This document shows, one piece after another, positions 55,521 through 64,000 of a stretch of DNA of 64,000 nucleotides. Positions within the stretch are counted from its first letter, which is position 1. Every line of letters begins with the position of its first letter. Location of the stretch: contig NZ_CP047935.1 of the NCBI RefSeq assembly GCF_014279995.1, forward strand, positions 248,001-312,000, given 5' to 3'. A program made the translations under genes and the position numbers. The stretch comes from Synechococcus sp. BIOS-E4-1. Lineage in GTDB: Bacteria; Cyanobacteriota; Cyanobacteriia; PCC-6307; Cyanobiaceae. The notes under the pieces were generated by a model. That model saw only the letters and a program-made list of their open reading frames with translations. It made no database searches and was not told the origin of the DNA.

Positions 55521-56668
55521 TGCAGTTCATTGATCTCACAGCTCAGCAAAAGCAGTTGCTGCCCGATGGCCGCAGCTTGCGGAACGCGATCGATGGGCGT
55601 ATCGCTGCAGTGCTCGACCACGGTCAGTACATTCTGGGTCCGGAGGTAGTGGAACTGGAGAAGCGGCTGGCTGCATATGTGGGAGTCAATTACTGCATAG
55701 CTTTGGCAAGCGGTACTGATGCTCTGCTGATCTCCCTGATGGCACTTGGGGTGCAGTTAGGCGATGAGGTGATTACTACGCCCTTCTCATTTATCTCCAC
55801 CGCCGAGACCATTGCCCTGCTTGGGGCGGTCCCGGTGTACGTGGACATCGATCCAGTCACCTATAACCTCGATCCCAGCCTTTTGGAGAGGGCGATCACA
55901 GCGCGCACCAAAGCCATCGTTCCAGTAAGTCTTTACGGCCAGCCAGCGGACTTTGCGGCAATCAACCCCATTGCTGCTCGGCACGGTATCCCTGTGATCG
56001 AAGACGGTGCCCAGAGTTTTGGGTCAACTCAGCACGGGCGGTACAGCTGCAGCCTGAGCACGATAGGAACCACGAGCTTTTTCCCTTCCAAGCCCCTTGG
56101 CGGCTACGGCGATGGCGGAGCCTGCTTTACGAGCGATCGTGTGTTGGCTGAGCGTATTCGGCGGATTTCGCGCCACGGCCAGAGCCGCCGTTATTTCCAT
56201 ACCGATCTGGGCGTCAATGGACGAATCGACACCTTGCAGGCGGCGATAGTTCTGGCCAAGTTTGAGGTGTTTGAAACGGAGGTGGAAGCCCGTGGCCGAA
56301 TCGGTGCGTCGTTGAGTTCCAGGCTCCAAGCTGCCGGCATCAAAAGCACCCCCCAATTGGTGCCTGGCAACACGAGTGTTTATGCCCAATTCACTATTGA
56401 GGTGGAGAATCGTCCGGCAGTGCAGGCTTCTCTCAAGGAGCAAGGGATTCCTTCATCGGTCCATTACCCAACCCTGCTGTATCAGCAACCTGGGTTGGTT
56501 GGCTTGGGCCGTTGCAGCCAGCAATCTTGCGGCTGCCCGTTGGCACTATCTGCCAGCGAGAGGGTGCTGAGCCTGCCGTTCCATCCCTATCTCACTGAGG
56601 CTGAACAGGAGCGCATCGCTGTTGCCGTTGCCGTATCTTCTAGCACTCCTCAGTCAGCAGTCATCTAA
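55520..56668 (+). CDS. DegT/DnrJ/EryC1 aminotransferase (WbpE-like)
   Basis: A 382-residue PLP-dependent sugar aminotransferase. The start is ATG 55520, overlapping the previous TGA by one base. The Schiff-base lysine is Lys191 in SFFPSKPLGGYGDGGA. Other family segments are CIALASGTDALLISLMALGV, TTPFSFISTAETIALLGAVP and IEDGAQSFGS. WbpE converts the 3-keto UDP-sugar uronate to the 3-amino form, using glutamate and releasing 2-oxoglutarate. It is followed after five bases by the WbpB-like oxidoreductase. Confidence 0.93.
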   Translation: MQFIDLTAQQKQLLPDGRSLRNAIDGRIAAVLDHGQYILGPEVVELEKRLAAYVGVNYCIALASGTDALLISLMALGVQLGDEVITTPFSFISTAETIALLGAVPVYVDIDPVTYNLDPSLLERAITARTKAIVPVSLYGQPADFAAINPIAARHGIPVIEDGAQSFGSTQHGRYSCSLSTIGTTSFFPSKPLGGYGDGGACFTSDRVLAERIRRISRHGQSRRYFHTDLGVNGRIDTLQAAIVLAKFEVFETEVEARGRIGASLSSRLQAAGIKSTPQLVPGNTSVYAQFTIEVENRPAVQASLKEQGIPSSVHYPTLLYQQPGLVGLGRCSQQSCGCPLALSASERVLSLPFHPYLTEAEQERIAVAVAVSSSTPQSAVI

Positions 56669-56673
56669 TTTTC

Positions 56674-57786
56674 ATGCTCCACCCTATTGCCCCGATTACC
56701 GATCGCCGCATACGCGTCGCCTTGGTGGGCTGTGGGCGTATCAGTCGAAACCATATCAAGGCAATTGCTGTCCACCACGAGCGGGCCGAGCTGGTGGCAA
56801 TCTGCGATACCCAGGCCTATCGCTTGGAACAGGCTCAAGCGTTGATCACCGAAGCCGCGGCAGAATACTCTGGTGCCTCCGCAAATCCGGTCAAGTTCCG
56901 CTGCTTCAGCGACCTCATAACAGCAGCCCACGCTAAAAACACACTGGTGGATCTTGTGGTTTTAGCAACCCCCAGCGGCCTACATCCGATTCAGGTGATA
57001 GCGGCAGCTGAAGCGGGCCTTCATGTGTGTACTGAAAAGCCGATGGCTACCCGCTGGGAAGATGGCGTAGCGATGGTGAAGGCCTGTGATCAGTCAGGGG
57101 TTCATCTTTTTGTTGTGAAGCAGAACCGGTTCAACCCCACCTTGCAGCTGGTAAAGCGGCAGCTGCAGTCAGGACGCTTCGGGAAGCTCGCGATGGTGTC
57201 GGTGAATGTGTTCTGGCAGCGGCCACAGAGCTACTACAACCATGACAGCTGGCGCGGTACATGGGAATTTGATGGCGGTGCATTGATGAATCAGGCCAGT
57301 CACTATGTGGATTTGTTGGATTGGCTTGTGGGGCCGGTGGAGAGTGTGAGCGCCTCGATCGCCACGTTGGGTCGTGCGATTGAGGTGGAAGATACCGCTG
57401 CTTTGCAGCTGCGCTGGCGCAATGGAGCTCTGGGGACAATGGCGGTCACGATGCTTACTTATCCCCAAAACTTGGAGGGCTCCATCACATTGCTAGGTGA
57501 AACCGGCACCGTGAAGATTGGTGGACCAGCTGTTAACAAGATTGAGCACTGGGCCTTTGCTGATGAGTGCCCGGATGACGCTGATGTTGAGGAGGCCAGT
57601 TATGCCACCACCAGCGTGTACGGCTTCGGCCACCAGCCCTATTACACCAACGTGTTTGATGCGTTGCAGGGCAAAGCAGAAGCCCTGTGTGATGGCCGCG
57701 AGGGCTTGCGTAGCCTGGAGTTGTTAATAGGCGCTTACCGCTCGGCCCGCGACGGGCGTGCCGTGCATTTGCCTTTGGAGTACTGA
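56674..57786 (+). CDS. Gfo/Idh/MocA oxidoreductase (WbpB/WlbA-like)
   Basis: A 370-residue NAD-dependent dehydrogenase. The Rossmann loop is ALVGCGRISRNHIKAI, and CTEKPMATRWEDGVAM carries the catalytic EKP (Lys122). KQNRFNPTLQLVKRQLQSGR and NHDSWRGTWEFDGGALMNQA with SHYVDLLDWL are diagnostic of the WbpB/WlbA group, which oxidises C3 of UDP-GlcNAc uronic acid. In characterised members the bound NADH is recycled by reducing 2-oxoglutarate to 2-hydroxyglutarate. A 30-base gap leads to the ABC transporter gene. Confidence 0.93.
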   Translation: MLHPIAPITDRRIRVALVGCGRISRNHIKAIAVHHERAELVAICDTQAYRLEQAQALITEAAAEYSGASANPVKFRCFSDLITAAHAKNTLVDLVVLATPSGLHPIQVIAAAEAGLHVCTEKPMATRWEDGVAMVKACDQSGVHLFVVKQNRFNPTLQLVKRQLQSGRFGKLAMVSVNVFWQRPQSYYNHDSWRGTWEFDGGALMNQASHYVDLLDWLVGPVESVSASIATLGRAIEVEDTAALQLRWRNGALGTMAVTMLTYPQNLEGSITLLGETGTVKIGGPAVNKIEHWAFADECPDDADVEEASYATTSVYGFGHQPYYTNVFDALQGKAEALCDGREGLRSLELLIGAYRSARDGRAVHLPLEY

Positions 57787-57816
57787 ATTTTTCTTGCTCC
57801 ACCAGACACAGAACGG

Positions 57817-59616
57817 ATGACTCAGGCTGAATCACTGCAGGTTCCCCACTCCACCCGCTTCTTGCTGCTGAGCATATGGGGCCACTTGAGTTCTCGCCGT
57901 CGCATTCAGCTGACACTGTTGCTCGTTGTGATGCTTGCTAGCGGTGTTGCGGAGCTTGTTTCACTTGGAGCTGTTCTGCCATTTTTGGCTGTAATAAGTG
58001 ATCCTCAGCGGCTTTGGCAAAATACGCAGGTCCAGGAATTTGCACCTCGGGTTGGCTTGACCGAATCAAGCCAATTGTTGGTGCCTGCCATCATTGCTTT
58101 TGCGATGGCGGCGGTGCTTGCGGCGTTTGTTCGGCTTGTAAATGTTTGGCTTAATGGCCGGCTGGCGGCTGCGATTGGAGCCGATTTGAGTTCTGAGGCG
58201 TATCGACGCACTCTTTATCAACCTTATGAGGTGCATCTTCACCGCAACACTGCGGAGGTGATTACTTGCACCACCAGTCAGATCAATCAAACAGTTGGAG
58301 CTTTAAATGCTTTACTGCAGATCATCACCTCCTCTGTGGTTGCAGCCGCTTTGATCACAGGCTTGCTTGTGATTGATGCCCAAGTTGCTTTGGCTACGGC
58401 GGTTTTATTTGGGAGTGCTTATTTCGCTCTGGCGATTACAGTGCGTCGCGAGTTGAGAACTAATGGCCATAAGATTGCCTTAGCCATAACTCTACAGCTT
58501 AAGACCCTCCAGGAAGGATTAGGAGCGATTCGTGATGTTTTGCTCGACGGCAGTCAGGCCACTTATCTGCAGATCTATCGCCGAGCTGATCGACCACAAC
58601 GACAGCTTCAGGCTAAAAATGCCTTTCTTGGTACCTTTCCCCGCTACGCGCTAGAAGCATTGGGCATGGTGTCAATCGCTCTGGTCGGGGGGCTGTTGGT
58701 GACCCAGCGGGGCAGCGGCACTACTGTGATTCCCCTCCTAGGTGCCCTGGCCTTAGGTGCCCAGCGCTTGCTGCCTGCCCTGCAGCAGATCTTCAGTGGT
58801 TGGGCAGCTTTGAAGAGCTACAACGCAGATATCCAAGCCGTAATAAATATGCTTAATCAGTCAATGCCTTCTTCGGTGATAGCGGTTGAGCCTCTATTGT
58901 TCCGCAGTACCGTTCATATTAAGGGGGTGTATTACCGTTATGGGCCTGCTCAACCATACGTACTTAAGGGACTCGATCTAGAGATTCGCTGTGGTGAGCG
59001 CATCGGTTTAATCGGAAGTACAGGCAGCGGTAAAAGTACTATTTTGGACCTTCTAATGGGTCTACTAGAACCCACAGCTGGTAACATCTTTGTGGATGGA
59101 GAAGATGTGCATGATTTGGAGCATCCTGAGAGGTTGATGGCTTGGCGGGCTGCGATTGCTCATGTCCCACAAAGCATTTATCTGGCTGATAGCTCGATTG
59201 CCGAAAATATCGCCTTTGGAGTCCCGCGTGATCAAATTGATCTGGCTCGTGTGAAGCAGGCGGCTCAACAGGCTCAGATCTCTAACTTTATTGAAAACAG
59301 TTTGGAGGGATATTGGTCTTTTGTGGGAGAGCGAGGCATTCGTCTCAGTGGCGGTCAGCGCCAGCGGATTGGTATAGCCCGGGCTCTTTACAAGAAGGCA
59401 CGTTTGCTTGTGCTTGACGAAGCTACGAGTGCTCTGGACAACAATACGGAGGCTGCAGTAATGCATTCTTTTGAAGATTTGAGTCGATCCCTGACAGTGG
59501 TGATTGTTGCTCATCGTTTAAGTACACTTTCCAGCTGCGATCGTGTAATCGAGATGGAGCAAGGATGTATCGCTCGGCAAACAACAGGTGCTAAATTAGG
59601 TAGTTTTTATGAGTGA
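57817..59616 (+). CDS. ABC transporter, fused permease/ATPase (flippase-like)
   Basis: A 599-residue exporter with six helices in residues about 30-320 and an ATPase in residues 350-599. Walker A is GSTGSGKST (Lys406), the signature is LSGGQRQRIGIARALY, and Walker B is LLVLDEATSALDNN, with AHRLST at the switch. It belongs with PglK- and MsbA-like exporters and probably flips a lipid-linked oligosaccharide built from the sugars of this cluster. It lies 30 bases after the WbpB-like gene and overlaps the 2-hydroxyglutarate oxidase by eight bases. Confidence 0.92.
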   Translation: MTQAESLQVPHSTRFLLLSIWGHLSSRRRIQLTLLLVVMLASGVAELVSLGAVLPFLAVISDPQRLWQNTQVQEFAPRVGLTESSQLLVPAIIAFAMAAVLAAFVRLVNVWLNGRLAAAIGADLSSEAYRRTLYQPYEVHLHRNTAEVITCTTSQINQTVGALNALLQIITSSVVAAALITGLLVIDAQVALATAVLFGSAYFALAITVRRELRTNGHKIALAITLQLKTLQEGLGAIRDVLLDGSQATYLQIYRRADRPQRQLQAKNAFLGTFPRYALEALGMVSIALVGGLLVTQRGSGTTVIPLLGALALGAQRLLPALQQIFSGWAALKSYNADIQAVINMLNQSMPSSVIAVEPLLFRSTVHIKGVYYRYGPAQPYVLKGLDLEIRCGERIGLIGSTGSGKSTILDLLMGLLEPTAGNIFVDGEDVHDLEHPERLMAWRAAIAHVPQSIYLADSSIAENIAFGVPRDQIDLARVKQAAQQAQISNFIENSLEGYWSFVGERGIRLSGGQRQRIGIARALYKKARLLVLDEATSALDNNTEAAVMHSFEDLSRSLTVVIVAHRLSTLSSCDRVIEMEQGCIARQTTGAKLGSFYE

Positions 59617-60835
59617 AATATCCACCGATGTAGCCATCCTTGGTGGCGGGATGGTTGGTATGGCGTTAGCACACCAACTCAATGAGCGTTATTCAGATCT
59701 TTCGATTACTTTGGTCGACAAAGAACCTGAGATCGGCAGGCACAGCTCTGGACGCAATAGTGGCGTACTACACGCAGGTATCTATTACCCCCCGGGTTCG
59801 CTTAAGGCCAAAGTCTGCGTCCAAGGGGCCAAGCGTCTGCGGGCCTGGTGCGAAGCGGAAGGATTGCCAGTACTGGACTGCGGCAAAGTAATTGCCCCGC
59901 AGGCTGTAGAGCTAGATAGTCAGTTGGAGCTGCTGCTGGAGCGGGGCCGTGCAAATGGGGCAGAGGTACGTCTTATTGATTATGAGGAGTTTCAAGAGCG
60001 TGTTCCCAATGGCCGTACCGCCAGTGGCCGAGCACTTTGGAGCCCCGGCACCTGTGTGGTGAAGCCTAAAATTGTGTTGCAACGCCTTGAGCAACGCTTG
60101 CGGGAGCGCGGTGTGAGCTTCGTCTTGGGTGCCGCCGTTTCTGATGTATCTCCTGACATACGGCAACTTAACCTGAACCACTCTGGCGAAAGCAGCACAG
60201 TGTCCTACGGCCATCTGTTCAATTCCACGGGACTGCAGGCCGATCGGATCGCCAAGCTGTTTGGACTTGGTTATGACTGCACCTTGTTGCCGTTCAAAGG
60301 TCTTTACTGGCAATTAGATCCAAGAGCTCCTTTCAACTTCTCCACGAACTTGTACCCAGTACCCGATCTCAATGTTCCGTTTCTTGGGGTGCATGTGACC
60401 CCAAGCCCCGACGGCAGCATCAGCCTTGGGCCAACGGCCATCCCGGCCTTGGGGCGCGAGAACTACAGAGGGCTTGATGGACTTGAACCATTGATGGCGC
60501 TTGAGTTCTTGGGTGACTTGGCAAGCCAGTGGTGGCGCAACGCGGGCGGATTTCGACAATATGCCAAAGAACAGGCCTTGCATGGGCTCAAGCCATTGTT
60601 CCTCAAGGCAGCTCAGGCATTGGTGCCAGACCTACGTAGTGAGCATCTGATTCCAAGTCAGAAGGTGGGCATTCGTGCCCAGCTCTACGATCGGAGGTCT
60701 GGCACATTGGTGCAAGATTTCCGTTTGGAGCATGGCCCCTCAAGCACCCATGTGCTCAACGCTATTTCTCCGGCGTTTACAGCCAGCTTTTCTCTGGTCG
60801 ATCTGATCATTAACGAATCCACCCTCGCCTCTTAA
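59609..60835 (+). CDS. lhgO: L-2-hydroxyglutarate oxidase-like FAD enzyme
   Basis: A 408-residue FAD-dependent oxidoreductase of the LhgO group (DAO superfamily). The FAD loop is VAILGGGMVGMALAHQL. The family-typical segment is GRHSSGRNSGVLHAGIYYPP, followed by KAKVCVQGAKRLRAWCEAEG and later FKGLYWQLDP. LhgO oxidises L-2-hydroxyglutarate to 2-oxoglutarate and passes electrons to the quinone pool or oxygen. Start ATG 59609 overlaps the ABC transporter stop by eight bases. Its position in a sugar cluster containing a WbpB-like enzyme, which produces 2-hydroxyglutarate in characterised relatives, suggests by-product recycling. Confidence 0.92.
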   Translation: MSEISTDVAILGGGMVGMALAHQLNERYSDLSITLVDKEPEIGRHSSGRNSGVLHAGIYYPPGSLKAKVCVQGAKRLRAWCEAEGLPVLDCGKVIAPQAVELDSQLELLLERGRANGAEVRLIDYEEFQERVPNGRTASGRALWSPGTCVVKPKIVLQRLEQRLRERGVSFVLGAAVSDVSPDIRQLNLNHSGESSTVSYGHLFNSTGLQADRIAKLFGLGYDCTLLPFKGLYWQLDPRAPFNFSTNLYPVPDLNVPFLGVHVTPSPDGSISLGPTAIPALGRENYRGLDGLEPLMALEFLGDLASQWWRNAGGFRQYAKEQALHGLKPLFLKAAQALVPDLRSEHLIPSQKVGIRAQLYDRRSGTLVQDFRLEHGPSSTHVLNAISPAFTASFSLVDLIINESTLAS

Positions 60836-60839
60836 CTAA

Positions 60840-61841
60840 ATGGACATTCGCGGCAAGAAACTTCTCGTGATCGGTGGATCCGGTCTAATTGGATCGCACA
60901 CTGTTGATTCTCTGTTGCGCGAAGACGTGGGTGAAGTGATCGTCTACGACAATTTTGTGCGTGGGCGCATGGAGAATCTGGCTTTAGTCCGTCAGGATCC
61001 TCGCTTCAAGGTATATGACATTGGGGGTGACATTTTGCAGACCGATATTCTGGAAGCTGTAATGAAGGGTGTCGATGGTGTTTTCCATTTTGCAGCTCTC
61101 TGGCTATTGCAGTGCCACGACTATCCACGTTCGGCTTTCGATGTGAATGTGCGTGGTACGTTCAATGTGATGGAAGCTTGTGTCAAGGCTGGAGTGAATC
61201 GGCTGGTCTACTCGTCATCGGCATCGGTTTATGGCGATGCTCTTAGCGAGCCAATGACAGAAGATCATCCATTCAACAATAAGAACTTTTATGGTGCTAC
61301 CAAGATCTGCGGCGAAGCGATGTTGCGATCTTTTCATCATCGTTATGGATTGGATTATGTAGGCCTACGCTACATGAATGTGTATGGTCCAAGGCAAGAT
61401 TATCAGGGGGCTTATATCGCTGTGATTATGAAGATGTTGGATGCTATTGATCGTGGCGAAAGTCCAACCATTCTTGGAGATGGTTCTGAAGCATTTGATT
61501 TTGTTGCTGTTGAAGATTGTGCTCAAGCCAATGTATGTGCCATGAAAGCAAATGCAACAGATAATTTTTATAATGTGGGAACTGGTATTCGAACTTCGCT
61601 TAAGGAATTAGCCGAAATGCTCATCGAACTTACAGGCTCGAATAATCCTATTAACTACGCACCGCGCAGTCAAGCGACTTTAGTGCGAAATCGTATTGGC
61701 TGCCCTCAGAAAGCCTCAAAGGAAATCAACTACACCGCGGCGATTGAGCTGCGAGACGGTTTGCAGCGATTAATTGATTGGCGATCTTCTCACAAAGCAG
61801 AAGTTGAGGCGCGACGTGACGCGCAGCGGGTGGCGGTATGA
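60840..61841 (+). CDS. NAD-dependent nucleotide-sugar epimerase/dehydratase
   Basis: A 333-residue SDR protein. The NAD loop is VIGGSGLIGSHTVDSLL, the SDR pair is in FYGATKICGEAMLRSF, and LRYMNVYGPRQDYQGAYIAV follows as in UDP-hexose 4-epimerases. Substrate is not determined. GalE-like, WbpP-like (UDP-GlcNAc 4-epimerase) or CDP/GDP-sugar dehydratase functions are all possible. The gap from lhgO is four bases, and the stop overlaps the next aminotransferase by four bases (ATGA), showing tight coupling with it. Confidence 0.88.
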   Translation: MDIRGKKLLVIGGSGLIGSHTVDSLLREDVGEVIVYDNFVRGRMENLALVRQDPRFKVYDIGGDILQTDILEAVMKGVDGVFHFAALWLLQCHDYPRSAFDVNVRGTFNVMEACVKAGVNRLVYSSSASVYGDALSEPMTEDHPFNNKNFYGATKICGEAMLRSFHHRYGLDYVGLRYMNVYGPRQDYQGAYIAVIMKMLDAIDRGESPTILGDGSEAFDFVAVEDCAQANVCAMKANATDNFYNVGTGIRTSLKELAEMLIELTGSNNPINYAPRSQATLVRNRIGCPQKASKEINYTAAIELRDGLQRLIDWRSSHKAEVEARRDAQRVAV

Positions 61842-63043
61842 CTACCCATCCATCAATGAAAGTGCCTATAGCCCGAACGGGGCTCACAGAGGATGAAGTT
61901 CAGAGTGTGCTGGAGCCACTGCGCAGCGGTTGGCTGGTTCAGGGCCCCAAAGTACGTGAGTTCGAACAAGCTTGGAGTTCATTCACGGGGGCTGATCACA
62001 GTATTGCTGTGACGAGCTGCACAACAGCTTTGCATTTGTCTCTGGCCGCTTTGGGTTTTGGGCCTGGTGATGAGGCGATTGTTCCCGCCTTTACATGGAT
62101 CTCTACTGCGAATGTGGTGGAACATCTAGGGGGTAGAGTGGTGTTTGCGGATATTGACCTGTCTACTTTTAATATTAATCCTGCAGATATTGAATCCTTA
62201 ATCACACCGCGTACGAAAGCAATATTGCCTGTTCATCTCTTTGGATTGTCAGCCGATATGAAGGTAATCAACGAAATCGCTCAAAAACATAATCTTTGGG
62301 TGGTTGAAGATGCTGCCTGCGGTTTTGGCGCAACTTTTCAGAATAGGCATGTGGGTACCTTTGGCAACACTGGTTGCTTTAGTTTTCATCCTCGTAAGGC
62401 AATTACCACTGGCGAGGGTGGCATGATCACCACACATGACTCCCAATTGGCAGAAAAAATTCGACGTCTTCGTGATCATGGTGCGGCTATGAATGATCTG
62501 CAGCGTCACCTTGGGCCAAGGCCTTATCTGTTGGCTGACCACCCTGACGCTGGGTACAACCAACGAATGACTGACTTGCAGGCTGCGCTGGGCGCCGCCC
62601 AGATGCAGCGTGCCAAGGCGATCGTGAATGAGCGCCGAGAGTTGGCAGGTTTTTATGACAAGGCATTTGCTGATCTGGATTGGCTGCGGACACCTAAAGC
62701 GCCAACTGGTTACGGACACGGATATCAAAGTTATCCATGTCTCTTCGAACCTGGGACAGTTGTTCGAGCTGTTAAGAGCAGAGACCAGCAACTACTCAAA
62801 GAGGTATCTGAGCGACGTAATGTGTGGATGGAAGAATTACAGAAACAGGGAGTCTCCACACGTCCGGCAACCCATGCCGTTCACATGCTGAGTTATTACC
62901 GCAATCGGTACCAATTAAAGCCTGAACACTTCTTTGCAGCTCAGGCTGCTAACGATTGCAGTATTTCTTTGCCACTATTTCATGGCATGAGCGGCGAAGA
63001 GCAACAGTATGTAATTGATGTTGTACGAGGCAGAAAAGCCTGA
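61838..63043 (+). CDS. DegT/DnrJ/EryC1 aminotransferase, second copy
   Basis: A 401-residue PLP enzyme acting on a keto-sugar nucleotide. Family segments are AVTSCTTALHLSLAALGFGP, EAIVPAFTWISTANVVEHLG, VVEDAACGFGATF, and the Schiff-base lysine Lys187 in FHPRKAITTGEGGM. A C-terminal insertion around residue 310-345 (WMEELQKQGVSTRPATHAVH) resembles PglE/perosamine-type members. It differs clearly from the WbpE-like enzyme at 55520, so this cluster appears to make a second amino sugar. The TGA overlaps the asnB ATG by one base. Confidence 0.92.
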   Translation: MTTHPSMKVPIARTGLTEDEVQSVLEPLRSGWLVQGPKVREFEQAWSSFTGADHSIAVTSCTTALHLSLAALGFGPGDEAIVPAFTWISTANVVEHLGGRVVFADIDLSTFNINPADIESLITPRTKAILPVHLFGLSADMKVINEIAQKHNLWVVEDAACGFGATFQNRHVGTFGNTGCFSFHPRKAITTGEGGMITTHDSQLAEKIRRLRDHGAAMNDLQRHLGPRPYLLADHPDAGYNQRMTDLQAALGAAQMQRAKAIVNERRELAGFYDKAFADLDWLRTPKAPTGYGHGYQSYPCLFEPGTVVRAVKSRDQQLLKEVSERRNVWMEELQKQGVSTRPATHAVHMLSYYRNRYQLKPEHFFAAQAANDCSISLPLFHGMSGEEQQYVIDVVRGRKA

Positions 63044-64000
63044 TGTGTGGCATCACCGGCTTAATTAACCTCGATGGTGATTCTGTTTCTCCGGTCATCT
63101 TGAAAAAGATGACTGACGCCATTGCTCATCGCGGACCTGATGGAGAAGGCCATTGGATTGAAGAGAGTGTTGGGCTCGGTCACCGACGCCTTGCCATTAT
63201 TGACTTGAGCCCTGCCGGTCATCAGCCGATGATCAGTTCAGATCATCGTTATGTGCTTAGTTATAATGGCGAAATCTATAACTATCGAGAACTACGTGCA
63301 GAATTAGAAGCAGAAGGGGTCTGGTTCCGCAGCCAAACAGATAGCGAGGTTGTGCTTTATGCCCTGGCCCATTGGGGCAGAAATGCGCTGTTGAAATTCA
63401 ATGGCATGTTTGCGTTATCTCTTTGGGATCGCAAAGAAAAAATCTTACTGATTGCCCGCGATCGTTACGGAATTAAGCCGCTTTATTACTCGCAGCAAGG
63501 TAATCGTTTTGCTTTTGGTTCGGAACAAAAGTCCATCATTGCCCAGCCAGAATTCCGGAAAAAGCTTAATAAGCCAGCGTTACTGGAATACTTCACCTTC
63601 CAGAATATTTTTACTGATCAAACCCTTCTGGAAGATATCCAGCTTCTGCCGGCAGGCCACTATGTAACATTTAATGCTCATAACTCACAGCTCACCAGCC
63701 ATCAATATTGGGACTATCGCTTCCGCGAACCTGAGCGTCCTGCTGATAAGCGAGAATACCTTGAAGAGCTGGATCGATTATTCAAGCAGGCTGTCAACCG
63801 CCAACTGGTTTGCGATGTTGAGATAGGTTCTTACCTTAGCGGTGGAATGGATTCCGGTTCCATCACCGCCATCGCCGCCCAACAATTCCCGAACCTAAAA
63901 AGTTTTACTGTTGGTTTTGACCTTAGCTCTGCCTCCGGCTTGGAGTTGGCCTTTGATGAACGAGCCACTGCTGAGTCGATGTCAGCCCGCTTTAAAACTG
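63043..64000 (+). CDS. asnB: Asparagine synthetase (glutamine-hydrolysing), N-terminal part
   Basis: An open frame of 319 codons from ATG 63043 to the window edge. The mature N-terminus after Met is Cys2 (MCGITGLINL), the glutaminase nucleophile. AIAHRGPDGEGHWIEES and SYNGEIYNYRELRAEL belong to the glutaminase domain. The ATP pyrophosphatase domain starts with LSGGMDSGSITAIAAQ. In capsule and O-antigen clusters AsnB paralogues often amidate uronic acids rather than aspartate, and the local genes for uronic acids fit this. The C-terminal half lies outside the window. Confidence 0.93.
   Translation, partial: MCGITGLINLDGDSVSPVILKKMTDAIAHRGPDGEGHWIEESVGLGHRRLAIIDLSPAGHQPMISSDHRYVLSYNGEIYNYRELRAELEAEGVWFRSQTDSEVVLYALAHWGRNALLKFNGMFALSLWDRKEKILLIARDRYGIKPLYYSQQGNRFAFGSEQKSIIAQPEFRKKLNKPALLEYFTFQNIFTDQTLLEDIQLLPAGHYVTFNAHNSQLTSHQYWDYRFREPERPADKREYLEELDRLFKQAVNRQLVCDVEIGSYLSGGMDSGSITAIAAQQFPNLKSFTVGFDLSSASGLELAFDERATAESMSARFKT

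Noticed and set aside
59609-60835. Glycine oxidase or D-amino-acid dehydrogenase as the call for the FAD enzyme
   Set aside because: The GRHSSGRNSGVLHAGIYYPP segment is specific to the L-2-hydroxyglutarate oxidase group.

Overview
The window looks like a chromosomal segment of a marine picocyanobacterium (Synechococcus, or a high-GC Prochlorococcus relative). The support is a plant/cyanobacterial-type heme oxygenase, a cyanobacterial-length NADP isocitrate dehydrogenase, a FAD-oxidoreductase/SelD fusion, and dense, mostly overlapping genes with few Shine-Dalgarno sites and frequent GTG/TTG starts. The organism is inferred from protein character, not from a marker gene such as rRNA. No tRNA, rRNA, CRISPR array or insertion sequence was found.

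About 75% of the window concerns the cell envelope. Bases 1-6633 hold a truncated membrane protein, a 609-residue polytopic membrane protein, icd, a GtrB-like glycosyltransferase and a GtrA-ChbG fusion. Bases 6663-7923 hold a small conserved hypothetical and heme oxygenase. Bases 7923-17611 are a rightward glycan island: five GT4-type glycosyltransferases, an ABC flippase-like transporter and a sulfotransferase, mostly joined by overlapping stop/start codons. A second copy of the polytopic membrane protein closes it (17569-19428). Bases 19573-26210 carry the complete Kdo activation pathway (kdsA, kdsB, kdsC, kdsD), with a GT8-like gene and cca inside it, followed by an O-antigen ligase/polymerase-like gene.

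Bases 26210-31815 are more housekeeping in nature: UvrD/PcrA helicase, the FAD-oxidoreductase/SelD fusion and galE. Bases 31901-45609 form what I consider the most unusual locus: a GT28 MGDG-synthase-like glycosyltransferase, an MFS transporter, a 2175-residue type I polyketide synthase with no acyltransferase domain and a terminal thioester reductase (KS-DH-ER-KR-ACP-TR), a ceramide-glucosyltransferase-like enzyme, a secreted SRPBCC protein, a membrane alpha/beta-hydrolase-like protein and a cytochrome P450. I infer a pathway for a glycosylated, reduced, possibly hydroxylated polyketide lipid.

Bases 45596-50489 read leftward as a polysaccharide export operon: Wza-like SLBB protein, Wzz-like copolymerase without a kinase, and an outer-membrane beta-barrel. 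hisS follows at 50626. Bases 52435-64000 are a rightward sugar-nucleotide and export cluster: UDP-glucuronate 4-epimerase; a dehydrogenase, acetyltransferase, aminotransferase and oxidoreductase set matching the UDP-diacetamido-glucuronate (WbpA/D/E/B) route; an ABC flippase-like transporter; an L-2-hydroxyglutarate oxidase; a second epimerase; a second DegT aminotransferase; and the start of asnB. The 2-hydroxyglutarate oxidase may recycle the by-product of the WbpB-like step. A decayed reading frame lies between hisS and this cluster.
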